From: Thermoanaerobaculales bacterium
Lineage (GTDB): Bacteria; Acidobacteriota; Thermoanaerobaculia; Thermoanaerobaculales; Sulfomarinibacteraceae
Assembly (NCBI GenBank): GCA_029938595.1
Contig: JAOZUP010000104.1
Location: 1 to 10,614, forward strand
Length of the DNA stretch: 10,614 nt
Reading direction: 5' to 3'
This document shows, one piece after another, positions 1 through 7,127 of this stretch. The stretch's first letter is position 1; every line of letters starts with the position of its first letter. The notes under the pieces are model-generated. The model was not told where the DNA came from. It did not search any database and worked only from the letters and a program-made list of their open reading frames with translations. Made by a program: the position numbers and the translations under genes.

Positions 1-173
1 TTGTAGAAGACCTGCGTGTTGACGTTCATCGGCTGCTTGCCGATTCTGAACACCTTGCCGATGCCGCCGCCGAACGGGACCGTCCACTTTTCGCCGCTGT
101 CTGCCTCCCAGTTGGCGGTGATGATGGGCGCGCTCGTCAGGTACCAGCCGCTGGGGTAGTTGTAAGTGATCAT
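1..173 (-). pseudogene. 5'-truncated outer-membrane transporter / MetA-like protein fragment (runs off left edge)
   Basis: Read on the minus strand, 57 codons stay open from an ATG at 173 to the window edge. They give a C-terminal segment I recognise from a common family of about 300-residue proteins annotated as 'transporter' or phenol-degradation MetA-like, thought to be outer-membrane beta-barrels. Hallmarks are GWYLTSAPIITANWEA, then SGEKWTVPFGGGIGK, then FRIGKQPMNVNTQVFYN. In intact members about 200 residues, including a signal peptide, precede GWYLTS. Here the frame continues upstream of the ATG only to a stop at 249-251, through 25 codons of low-complexity, Lys/Pro/Arg-rich sequence that does not resemble the family. 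No other minus frame upstream carries the missing part, and no Shine-Dalgarno precedes the ATG. I therefore call it a truncated remnant rather than a working gene. The C-terminus lies outside the window. Family assignment is from memory of the motif; the truncation is visible. Confidence 0.6.
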
Positions 174-249
174 GGGATTTGGGGTGTTCTTTTTTGGAGG
201 GTTTCTCGGCTCGCCTGAACGTGGGGTCTGACGGAAATACACCGCATGT

Positions 250-269
250 CAAACCGTGTTTGGTAGTAT
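250..269 (+). promoter_or_regulatory. Candidate extended -10 promoter with overlapping dyad, upstream of the stress protein-Mrp operon
   Basis: TGGTAGTAT at 261-269 fits an extended -10 element (TGn followed by a TATAAT-like hexamer with one mismatch). No good -35 sits 16-18 nt upstream, which extended -10 promoters tolerate. A perfect inverted repeat, CAAAC-cgt-GTTTG at 250-262, ends inside the TG element, where a bound regulator could block polymerase. Transcription would start near 276 and give a leader of about 40 nt before the GTG at 315. This is the only gap in front of the seven-gene operon, so some promoter is expected here or further upstream. The match is visual and short sites occur by chance. 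Confidence 0.35.
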
Positions 270-314
270 GCACCAGATCTCTTGCAGACACCGGCGATCA
301 GACATGGAGGAATC

Positions 315-1280
315 GTGAAACGGCTCAAAAACATGCTCTGTTACATCGATGGCGAGCCCGACCTCGGGCTCCTTCAACGTGCAGTGAGGTGGTGTCGTCA
401 GCACGGGGCGAGGCTGACCGTCGGCGATGTCGTCGAACCACCCCACTCGCACGAGCTGCTCTCCAGTTCGACGGATAACACCAAATACATTCAGGGGCTG
501 ATAGTGGATGACCGCCTGCGCCAGCTCGACGAGGCGATCGAAGAGATCGACTCGAGCGGGGTTCCGGTCTCGACCCGCGTTTTTGTCGGAGATCCCCTCG
601 AGACAATCCTCGGGGCGGTCCAGGAGTACGGTTTCGACTTCGTGGCCAAGGAATGGGCGCCGGCGCAGGGTGTTCGCAAACGGTTATTCGGGAGCATCGA
701 CACCAAGCTGATGGGGGCCTGCCCCTGCCCGGTTGCGATTGGTCGCCCGAGGACCGATGAGAAAATACGGCGCATCGTCGTAGCGCTCGACTACGACGCG
801 AACGACGAATCGAAAGCGCGGCTCAATCAACATATCCTCGACACGGCGGTCGTGGCACTTGCCGGGGAAAGCACTGAAGTTTACGTGGTTCACGCCTGGT
901 CGATGTATGGCGAAAGCATCCTGGCTCATGGCCGAGGCAGTGTGCCGCCCGAGCAATTCAAAGAAGAACTCGAAAAGGCGCGGTCGGAGCGGCAGCAATG
1001 GCTCGATTCGCTGATAGATGGTTATCGTGCTGGACTCGACGAGGAATCTTCGGCACGGTTTTCTCCGAAATTGGAGCTTCTCCGAGGCGATCCCAGAGTC
1101 GTTATTCCGAATCGAGTCAACGAGCTCGAGGCGGATATCCTGAGCCTCGGCACCGTCGCGCGGAGAGGTCTCAGCGGACTACTGATCGGCAACACCTCGG
1201 AAGAGATCCTCGACAGGGTCGACTGTACCGTGGTCCTGAATAAACCGGTTGGATTCCTGACCGCGTCTTCCGAGGCGTGA
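315..1280 (+). CDS. Tandem universal stress protein (UspE-like), 321 aa
   Basis: A cytoplasmic protein made of two universal stress protein (Usp) domains, residues about 1-150 and 155-321. The second domain resembles E. coli UspE: GTVARRGLSGLLIGNTSEE, then a DCTVVLNKP end. The family ATP-binding signature is G-x2-G-x9-G-(S/T/N). The C-terminal copy reads G279-T-V-A282-x9-G292-N293, so the second Gly is Ala. The N-terminal copy reads E113-W-A-P116-x9-G126-S127, so the G-x2-G part is lost while GS is kept. I chose the GTG at 315 because GGAGG at 306-310 sits just ahead of it; a TTG at 282 in the same frame has no ribosome binding site. The stop overlaps the Mrp gene start (GTGA, 1277-1280), so the two are co-translated. 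Usp proteins help cells survive starvation and stress; any direct role in antiporter control is inference. Confidence 0.9.
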   Translation: MKRLKNMLCYIDGEPDLGLLQRAVRWCRQHGARLTVGDVVEPPHSHELLSSSTDNTKYIQGLIVDDRLRQLDEAIEEIDSSGVPVSTRVFVGDPLETILGAVQEYGFDFVAKEWAPAQGVRKRLFGSIDTKLMGACPCPVAIGRPRTDEKIRRIVVALDYDANDESKARLNQHILDTAVVALAGESTEVYVVHAWSMYGESILAHGRGSVPPEQFKEELEKARSERQQWLDSLIDGYRAGLDEESSARFSPKLELLRGDPRVVIPNRVNELEADILSLGTVARRGLSGLLIGNTSEEILDRVDCTVVLNKPVGFLTASSEA

Positions 1281-4024
1281 GTGACGCTACAGTGACGCTC
1301 CAGACCTGGCTTGCCACGGGCATCGTTTTGATGCCGGTGCTCGCAGGTGCGCTTCTATTCGCCAGGCGCGAGTCAAACGCGGTAGCCGGTCTCGTCGGCG
1401 CGACCGGCTCTGGGCTGTCCCTCGCGCTGATCGTCTGGTTGCTTCTCGAGCGGGCGCAGGGCGTTCGCGTCGTGTGGGAGTGGGTGCCGGAGCTTCAGGT
1501 CGTCCTCTCGTGGCGTCTGAACAGCGGAACCCTCGCCATCGCGGCGCTGGTCGCTTTCGTCGGCGTCCTCGTCATGCAGTTTGCCGGCGCCTACTTCGGC
1601 CCGTCGGCGAAGGGCCGGCGCGCCATCGCCACGCTTTCTCTGTTTGAAGCTTCGATGCTGGGTCTGATCCTCGCCGACAATCTGTTCATGCTGTTCACCT
1701 TCTGGGAACTCACCGGGCTGTGCTCTTTCTTCTTGATCAATACCGATGCCGACAAGCGGGATGATACGTTTGCAGCCGCCCAGCAGGCTCTGGTCGTCAC
1801 GGTCGGAGGAGCACTGCCAATGCTCCTGGGCTTCATCTACCTGGCGTCTGTTGGCAGTGCGAGCCTGACGGAGCTCTATGCTCTCGATCTACCCATCCGT
1901 GCACAGACAATAGCGTTCCTGTTGATCCTGCCCGCCGTGCTGACGAAGAGTGCACAGATCCCGTTTCATTTCTGGCTTCCAGGCGCGATGGCGGCCCCGA
2001 CGCCCATCTCCGCGTACCTGCATTCGGCAACAATGGTCAAGGCCGGTCTCATTCTTCTCATCTACCTGTTTCCCGTCTGCGGCGGAACACCGTTGTGGAC
2101 GCTTCTTCTCGTTCCGATAGGCGGTGTGACGTGCATCTGGGGTAGCTACCGTGCGCTTGGCCAGGACGACATCAAACTCCTCATGGCCTGGTCGACCGTC
2201 TCTCAGCTTGGACTGATGACATTGACGCTCGGGCTGGGAACCGATCTGGCCATTCGAGCCGGCATTTTGTACCTGTTTGCTCATGCGCTCTTCAAGGCGG
2301 GGCTCTTCATTTCGGTAGGAGGAATCGATCATGCCGCCCATACGCGGCTGCTGTCCAAGCTCGGTGGTCTTCGCGAGAACACCCCCGCGCTCTTCTGGTT
2401 TGCTCTCATTCTTTCCGGCTCGATGGCCGGGCTCCCACCGTTCGCAGGTTTTCTATCCAAGGAGCTGGTTCTCGAAAAGCTGACGCTGGCGGCGCCGCTG
2501 GTGCACGATGTCGCCGTCATCGCCATCGTCCTCGGTTCGATCGGAACGGTCGCCTACACGTCGCGCTTCTTCTTCGGCTCGTTTACCGGTTCGCCTCGGA
2601 GCGAGGAGGCGTCCAAAGCACATTCTCCGGGGCTGGGCTTTTTGTCGGCGCCCGCGGTGCTGGCGGCACTCAGTCTGGTGTTCGGGATAGGTGCGAAGTG
2701 GATAGACCGTTGGTTTCTCGAGCCGGTCAGCTGGTCGCTGGTCGGTCGGCCCATCGAGGCGCCTCACCTCGCGCTCTGGCACGGGATCACGGTCCCGCTG
2801 GTTCTGAGCGCCGGCATCGTGACGTTCGGATGGTTCCTCTACCGCCGGCTCGCCGGTCGTGGATTGCCGCCGGGTCCGGAAGCGCTCAGCGGACCAATCC
2901 TCTTCGAGAACTTCCTGAGCTTGTCCCGGGCCCTCGGTGATCGGTTGAGCCGCGCCCTCGCGGGCGCATCGCCGAGCGTCTATTTCGGACTGGTACTCGT
3001 GTTCGGTCTGATGTGGTCAGTGCCGCTCTACGGAAAGCTCGGGGATTTTTTCACCCACCAGTGGAATTTCGGTGGAAGCCTCGTCTTGTTCGTGCAGCTT
3101 CTCGCGATCGCTGGACTCATTCTGTTGCCGGGACGCTTGACACGGGTGCTTCTTCTGTCGGTGGTTGGTTTTACGGTAGCGCTCCTGTATCGGCTCCTCA
3201 ACGCACCCGACCTCGTGCTCACCCAACTCCTGGTCGAGGTGCTGACGGCGGTGTTCTTCGCGTTGGCGGTGCGTTTCATCGTCACTCAGGAAAGTCCGTC
3301 GCCCATCGGCCTCAGCTCGGCACGACTGGCCGTTGCCGTACCCCTCGGGCTCGCGGGGGCGGCGCTGGTCTTCGCCCTTGACGCTGAGCCGCCGGACCCG
3401 CGCCTTCCCGATTTCTTTCTCGAGGCGGCTCCCACAATCGCCAAAGGGCTGAACGTCGTCAACGTCATCCTGGGCGATTTCCGCGGTCTAGACACCCTCG
3501 TGGAGACCGTGGTCGTAATCCTCGCAGCGCTCGGGGTCGGGGGGCTTCTACGCCGCGAGCGAAGCGGTCGAGAGACGGAGCTGAAAGGCAGCTTCGTGGT
3601 GCGGCAACTCACTCGGCTCATTCTGCCGCTGGCGATCATGCTGGCGCTGGCGTTGCTCTTGAAGGGGCATGACGCTCCGGGCGGCGGATTCGTCAGCGGT
3701 CTATCGTTCGCGGTCGCTGCGATACTCGGGTTTGCCGCCTATGGTACGCGATCGTTTCGGGCGCGGATTCCGGTCGAGCCGGATCGGATCGCGATCTTCG
3801 GAGCTTTGATCCTCATTGCCGCCTCCGTGATTCCAATGGTCATGGGCGAGCCGATGCTGACACATCGGCACGGGACGTTGTCGCCCCTGGGAGCCTTCGC
3901 GATCAAGTGGAGCACGACGCTGTTCTTCGAGATTGGCGTCGTCATGGCGATCGCCGGCGGGTTGACGGCGGCGGCGATGAGGCTCTGGGAGATGACCAAC
4001 ACACGGCGTGATGGAGGGATTTGA
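1277..4024 (+). CDS. mrpAB: Fused MrpA-MrpB (MnhAB) subunit of Na+/H+ antiporter, 915 aa
   Basis: The largest subunit of the Mrp/Mnh (CPA3) cation/proton antiporter, an inner-membrane protein related to complex I NuoL. Residues about 1-500 are the NuoL-like proton channel. It keeps the TM5 glutamate (E144, in FTFWELTGL), the TM7 lysine (K224, in LTKSAQIPFHFWLPGAM), and H249 and K255 in YLHSATMVKAG. Residues about 620-690 match the MrpA DUF4040 region (NAPDLVLTQLLVEVLTAVFF), and about 720-765 the MbhE-like helices (GDFRGLDTLVETVVV). From residue 773 the chain continues as a full MrpB domain (FVVRQLTRLILPLAI, then GHDAPGGGFVSGL). Such an A-B fusion defines the six-gene group 2 Mrp operons known from rhizobia and other Gram-negatives. 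The GTG start lies in the stress protein stop (GTGA); only GAGG, nearly abutting it, precedes it, so coupling is likely. No frameshift is seen. Confidence 0.95.
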   Translation: MSDATVTLQTWLATGIVLMPVLAGALLFARRESNAVAGLVGATGSGLSLALIVWLLLERAQGVRVVWEWVPELQVVLSWRLNSGTLAIAALVAFVGVLVMQFAGAYFGPSAKGRRAIATLSLFEASMLGLILADNLFMLFTFWELTGLCSFFLINTDADKRDDTFAAAQQALVVTVGGALPMLLGFIYLASVGSASLTELYALDLPIRAQTIAFLLILPAVLTKSAQIPFHFWLPGAMAAPTPISAYLHSATMVKAGLILLIYLFPVCGGTPLWTLLLVPIGGVTCIWGSYRALGQDDIKLLMAWSTVSQLGLMTLTLGLGTDLAIRAGILYLFAHALFKAGLFISVGGIDHAAHTRLLSKLGGLRENTPALFWFALILSGSMAGLPPFAGFLSKELVLEKLTLAAPLVHDVAVIAIVLGSIGTVAYTSRFFFGSFTGSPRSEEASKAHSPGLGFLSAPAVLAALSLVFGIGAKWIDRWFLEPVSWSLVGRPIEAPHLALWHGITVPLVLSAGIVTFGWFLYRRLAGRGLPPGPEALSGPILFENFLSLSRALGDRLSRALAGASPSVYFGLVLVFGLMWSVPLYGKLGDFFTHQWNFGGSLVLFVQLLAIAGLILLPGRLTRVLLLSVVGFTVALLYRLLNAPDLVLTQLLVEVLTAVFFALAVRFIVTQESPSPIGLSSARLAVAVPLGLAGAALVFALDAEPPDPRLPDFFLEAAPTIAKGLNVVNVILGDFRGLDTLVETVVVILAALGVGGLLRRERSGRETELKGSFVVRQLTRLILPLAIMLALALLLKGHDAPGGGFVSGLSFAVAAILGFAAYGTRSFRARIPVEPDRIAIFGALILIAASVIPMVMGEPMLTHRHGTLSPLGAFAIKWSTTLFFEIGVVMAIAGGLTAAAMRLWEMTNTRRDGGI

Positions 4025-4028
4025 TCCC

Positions 4029-4421
4029 ATGGTCCCGGTATTAGCGGCTTCGGTCTTCTTATTGCTGACGGCGGGCGTCTACCTGGTGCTCCAGAAGACC
4101 TTGCTGCGGGTGGTCATCGGGCTCGCGCTCGTTTCGCACGCGGTGCACTTGATTCTGCTGGCTTCGGGGCGCCAGGGTGTGGTGGCGCCTGTGCTCCTCC
4201 CAGGGGGCGGCATCGAGGGGGTTGCCGACCCCTTGCCGCAAGCGTTCGTACTGACTGCCATAGTCATCGCGATGGCGATGACCATCTACCTGTTCGCTGC
4301 CATGGCCGCACTGGCCAAATCAGGTGAACGGATGGAGGTGGAGCCAGTGCCGGACAGCGACGAGGCTCACGCACCGGAGGCGGTCCAGGCCGAGCTGGAA
4401 GGCCGGGTGACGAGGCCTTGA
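4029..4421 (+). CDS. mrpC: MrpC (MnhC) antiporter subunit, NuoK-like, 130 aa
   Basis: A small inner-membrane subunit homologous to complex I NuoK. Three membrane helices are visible at about 2-21, 26-46 and 70-95. Between and within them lie the family stretches LLRVVIGLALVSHAVHLILL and DPLPQAFVLTAIVIAMAMTIY. The last 34 residues form a polar, Glu-rich tail (from KSGERMEVE) that makes the protein longer than the typical MrpC of about 113 residues. I prefer the ATG at 4029: GGAGGG at 4013-4018 precedes it by 10 nt, and it begins directly with the first helix. In-frame GTG 4008 and ATG 4011 would add six or seven residues (MMEGFDP) and overlap the AB gene, but have no ribosome binding site. The stop overlaps the MrpD start by 4 nt. 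Confidence 0.9.
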   Translation: MVPVLAASVFLLLTAGVYLVLQKTLLRVVIGLALVSHAVHLILLASGRQGVVAPVLLPGGGIEGVADPLPQAFVLTAIVIAMAMTIYLFAAMAALAKSGERMEVEPVPDSDEAHAPEAVQAELEGRVTRP

Positions 4422-5878
4422 GTCTGGCACTGTTTTTCTTGCTGCCGCTCGCGACGGGTTTCCTGCTCTTTCTATGGCAGCCGGCGGCCGCACTCTCGAG
4501 ACGCACCTCGCTGTTCGTTTCGATAGTTCTGATCGGCTGGGCGTTTGCAATCACCGCCAAGTGCGGCGATGGAGAGATTCTTGTTCACACCTTCGGGAAC
4601 TGGCCGCCACCGTTCGGAATCGCATTCGTCGTCGATCGATTGGGCGCGATCTTCATCACGCTCCACGCGCTTCTGCTGTTTGTGACACTCGTCGCACTCC
4701 GCCCTGAAACGCATGGCGAACACACGGTACGGCGAGCTCTTCCTCTCCTGATGGTCGCCACATCTGGTCTTTTCGGCGCCTTTATGACGGGAGATCTATT
4801 CAGCCTTTTCGTCATGGTCGAACTGGTCCTGGTCAGCTCCTATCTTCTGATTCAGATACCTGGCGCCAAACGCTCCCTGGTCTCCGCCATGCCGATGATT
4901 GTCATCAACATGAGCGCCTCGGCACTCTTCATAGCCGGCCTGGGCGTTCTCTACGGCATTTGCGGGTCCCTCAACATAGCCGATGTGATCGAGCGCATCG
5001 GGGGCGCGCCCCATGGGTTGCGACTCGCCGCGCTCGGCATGCTGGTGGCGGCGTTTGCCACCAAGGCAGCCCTGGTGCCCCTGTGCTTTTGGATGCCGGC
5101 CACGTATCCCACCCTGACCGCGCCCGTCGCCGCGCTGTTCGCGGGCATCATGACCAAGCTGGGTGTCTACGCCCTGCTGCGGATTTCGCCGCTACTCGGT
5201 CACGAGCCGGTTCTTCTCAGTTTTCTGATGTGGCTCGGAGCGTTTTCGGCGTTACTCGGCGTGCTCGCCGCCTTGTCGCAATACGAGCTACGTCGTCTCC
5301 TCAGCTTCCACAGTGTGTCGCAAGTCGGCTACATTGTTTTTGCGCTCGGTCTCCACACCGTATTCGGGACAGCCTCGGCTATTTTCTTCGCCCTGCATCA
5401 CTCGCTGGTCAAGTCCACTCTCTATCTGGTAGCGGACGAGTTGGAGCGATCGAACAGCAGCCGGGATCTCCGGCAGATGGATTTTCGTCGGCCGGGAAGC
5501 ATCGTCCTTGCGACGGTGTTCGGGGTCGCCGCCTTTGCTCTGGCGGGGATTCCTCCTCTGTCCGGTTTTTTCGGAAAGCTCGCGGTCTTCTGGGCGGGTT
5601 TCGGGAGTAGGGAGTGGATCGGTCTCGCGCTGCTGGTCGTCGCTTCGGTCTTCACCCTCGCGAGTATGTTGAAGATTTGGCGCTTCGCGTTTCAGCGACG
5701 CCCGGTCGAACGAGAAACAGTGCCCACGCCCATATCGACGTTCTATCCCGCGGCAGTGCTGATGGCGGCGGCGCTGATCGTCGTCTTCAGTCTTGCAGCC
5801 GGCCCAATCTTCAATTATGTGTTCGAGGCGGCTGAACAGATTTCTGGTATCAGTGGTCTGATGAGTGGGGATCGCTGA
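4418..5878 (+). CDS. mrpD: MrpD (MnhD) antiporter subunit, NuoM/N-like, 486 aa
   Basis: The second large proton-translocating subunit, related to NuoM/NuoN, with about 14 predicted membrane helices. Functional charges expected for MrpD are present: the TM5 glutamate E135 (in FVMVELVLVSSYLL), the TM7 lysine K216 (in FATKAALVPLCFWMPATYP) and K247 (in GIMTKLGVYALLR). Further family signatures are LSQYELRRLLSFHSVSQVGYI, FALHHSLVKSTLYLVAD and ALAGIPPLSGFFGKL. Length is normal for the family. The start is a TTG at 4418, overlapping the mrpC stop (TTGA). It is non-canonical but the only well-placed start: GAGG at 4412-4415 is very close, and no in-frame ATG occurs before the first helix. Translation therefore probably depends on ribosomes finishing mrpC. 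Confidence 0.93.
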   Translation: MSLALFFLLPLATGFLLFLWQPAAALSRRTSLFVSIVLIGWAFAITAKCGDGEILVHTFGNWPPPFGIAFVVDRLGAIFITLHALLLFVTLVALRPETHGEHTVRRALPLLMVATSGLFGAFMTGDLFSLFVMVELVLVSSYLLIQIPGAKRSLVSAMPMIVINMSASALFIAGLGVLYGICGSLNIADVIERIGGAPHGLRLAALGMLVAAFATKAALVPLCFWMPATYPTLTAPVAALFAGIMTKLGVYALLRISPLLGHEPVLLSFLMWLGAFSALLGVLAALSQYELRRLLSFHSVSQVGYIVFALGLHTVFGTASAIFFALHHSLVKSTLYLVADELERSNSSRDLRQMDFRRPGSIVLATVFGVAAFALAGIPPLSGFFGKLAVFWAGFGSREWIGLALLVVASVFTLASMLKIWRFAFQRRPVERETVPTPISTFYPAAVLMAAALIVVFSLAAGPIFNYVFEAAEQISGISGLMSGDR

Positions 5879-6384
5879 TGTCGGCCTTCTTCTTTGTCAT
5901 TCTTGCAGGAATAGCTTGGATGGGGTTGCGCGGCGATGTCGGCGTTGACACGTTCATCGTCGGGGTGATCATCGGTTTCGGCCTGTGGCGTCTCTTTGGT
6001 TTCAAGTCCCGGCGTCCGTTCTCCATAGTTCGGGCGATCCGGCTCGCGCTCCTTGGAGCTTGCACGTTCGTCGTTTTCGTTTGGGACCTGATCCTGGCGA
6101 ATCTCCAGCAGGTGCGCATCGTCTTGGCGCCCCGCATCGCGGTGAGCCCCTACTGGCTCCGGTATCGCACCGAGCTCGAGACGCCGGCCATGCGGGCAGT
6201 TCTGGGCTCGATGATCGTCATGACACCCGGAACAGTAGCTTACGGGGAGGTCGAGGCCGAGGAGGGCGTCTGGATCATCGGTGTGCACGCACTCCATGCC
6301 GACGGCGAGGCGGACGCTCAGAACGCCATCGATCGCATCCGCGGGCGATTCGAATCGCGACTCAGAAAGATGGAGACCCTGTGA
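5878..6384 (+). CDS. mrpE: MrpE (MnhE) antiporter subunit, 168 aa
   Basis: MrpE has no complex I counterpart; it is needed for full activity and assembly of Mrp complexes. Hydrophobic segments lie at about 4-17, 26-42 and 50-75, followed by a soluble domain of about 90 residues. That domain holds the recognisable SPYWLRYRTELETPAMRAVLG and the conserved MTPGT stretch (M115-T116-P117-G118-T119), with residues LHADGEADAQNAIDRIRGRFESR near the end in the usual place. Length is close to the family norm of about 160. The ATG shares one base with the mrpD stop (TGATG, 5876-5880) and is preceded by GTGGGG at 5866-5870. The mrpF start overlaps its stop in the same way. Confidence 0.92.
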   Translation: MSAFFFVILAGIAWMGLRGDVGVDTFIVGVIIGFGLWRLFGFKSRRPFSIVRAIRLALLGACTFVVFVWDLILANLQQVRIVLAPRIAVSPYWLRYRTELETPAMRAVLGSMIVMTPGTVAYGEVEAEEGVWIIGVHALHADGEADAQNAIDRIRGRFESRLRKMETL

Positions 6385-6665
6385 TGGAAGCCGCGGTTGG
6401 CATCTTGTATCAGGCGAGCCAGCTCATGCTCCTCGTTGCGATCGTGCTGATCCTCTATCGGCTCAGCCTCGGGCCTTCCATCTTTGACCGCGTGGTGGCG
6501 TTCGAAACGATCGGGCTCGCCGTGGTGGGCTATCTTCTTCTCGAGTCCAATGCCACGGTCGGCAGACTGTACACCGACGCGGCCCTCGGACTGGCCCTGT
6601 TCTCCGTCGCAGGTACCATCTTCCTTGGATATTTTCTCGGTCGCGGAGAGTTCCCCGATGAATGA
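6384..6665 (+). CDS. mrpF: MrpF (MnhF) antiporter subunit, 93 aa
   Basis: A small inner-membrane subunit with three helices at about 10-29, 39-53 and 65-87. The family motif GPSIFDRVVAFETIG lies after helix 1, with the conserved aspartate at D35. YTDAALGLALFSVAGTIFLG forms the last helix, as in other MrpF proteins. Length of about 90 residues is typical. The ATG shares one base with the mrpE stop (TGATG, 6382-6386), and GGAGAC at 6372-6377 is a plausible ribosome binding site. The 3' end overlaps the mrpG start by 8 nt. Confidence 0.93.
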   Translation: MEAAVGILYQASQLMLLVAIVLILYRLSLGPSIFDRVVAFETIGLAVVGYLLLESNATVGRLYTDAALGLALFSVAGTIFLGYFLGRGEFPDE

Positions 6666-7071
6666 CCTGTCGACTCCACTGGCGCTTGTCGCCGCTATTG
6701 CGGCACTCGTGGGATCGTTCTTCTTTCTCGCCGGTGCTATTGGCTTTGTGCGGCTGCCTGATTTCTACACGCGCATCCACGCACCGACCAAAGCGGCGAG
6801 CCTGGGAATCCCTTTGATGGCATTTGCCTCCATGCTCGTGCACCTGGGTGCGGGCTTGGATTTGTGGGTAGAAGACGCGCTCATTATTCTCTTCGTCTTT
6901 CTGGCCGGTCCAGTGAGCACCCAGGTCCTGGTCTGGGCGGCCGTGGCACGGAACATCCGCTCATCGTCCGAAACGGTGGGGCAGTCAGTCTTCAGGCCGA
7001 TCGAGCTGGTGGACGTGGAAGAAGGACCGACCGATGACGTGGGGCCTCACGGTACCAGTGCCGAATCCTGA
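6658..7071 (+). CDS. mrpG: MrpG (MnhG) antiporter subunit, 137 aa
   Basis: The last subunit of the antiporter, with three membrane helices (about 6-29, 36-56, 65-90). The hallmark RLPDFYTRIHAPTKAASLG follows helix 1, and the ALIILFVFLAGPVSTQVLVWA helix also matches the family. About 45 polar residues follow the last helix (NIRSSSETVGQS to GPHGTSAES); a tail of this kind varies between species. The ATG at 6658 overlaps the end of mrpF, with GGAGAG at 6645-6650 as the ribosome binding site, 7 nt away. With it the six-gene group 2 Mrp set (AB, C, D, E, F, G) is complete. No terminator-like hairpin with a U tract follows. Confidence 0.93.
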   Translation: MNDLSTPLALVAAIAALVGSFFFLAGAIGFVRLPDFYTRIHAPTKAASLGIPLMAFASMLVHLGAGLDLWVEDALIILFVFLAGPVSTQVLVWAAVARNIRSSSETVGQSVFRPIELVDVEEGPTDDVGPHGTSAES

Positions 7072-7098
7072 GACGCTGTTCGATTTCGCCGGCTGCCG

Positions 7099-7119
7099 TA
7101 TAATCCGTGGCGCAAAGGA
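7099..7119 (+). promoter_or_regulatory. Candidate -10 box (TATAAT) and ribosome binding site for the efflux operon
   Basis: The 56-nt gap between mrpG and the adaptor gene contains a perfect -10 hexamer, TATAAT, at 7099-7104. No strong -35 is seen: at 16-17 nt spacing the sequence is CTGTTCG (7076-7082), a weak match to TTGACA. AAAGGA at 7114-7119 is a good Shine-Dalgarno, 8 nt before the ATG at 7128. A start near 7111 would leave a leader of fewer than 20 nt. This supports independent transcription of the efflux genes, although read-through from the Mrp operon is possible because no terminator is visible. Confidence 0.45.
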
Positions 7120-7127
7120 AGCAGCAG

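Noticed and set aside
179..478. A 99-codon plus-strand frame across the intergenic region and start of the stress protein gene
   Set aside because: It overlaps the Usp coding sequence out of frame and its translation shows no domain.
4960..5610. A 216-codon plus-strand open frame within mrpD
   Set aside because: It is out of frame with conserved MrpD motifs, is Arg/Ala-rich and has no family resemblance.
7087..7112. CGCC...GGCG pairing around the TATAAT box as a possible terminator of the Mrp operon
   Set aside because: Only four base pairs with an 18-nt loop and no following T tract; not a credible intrinsic terminator.
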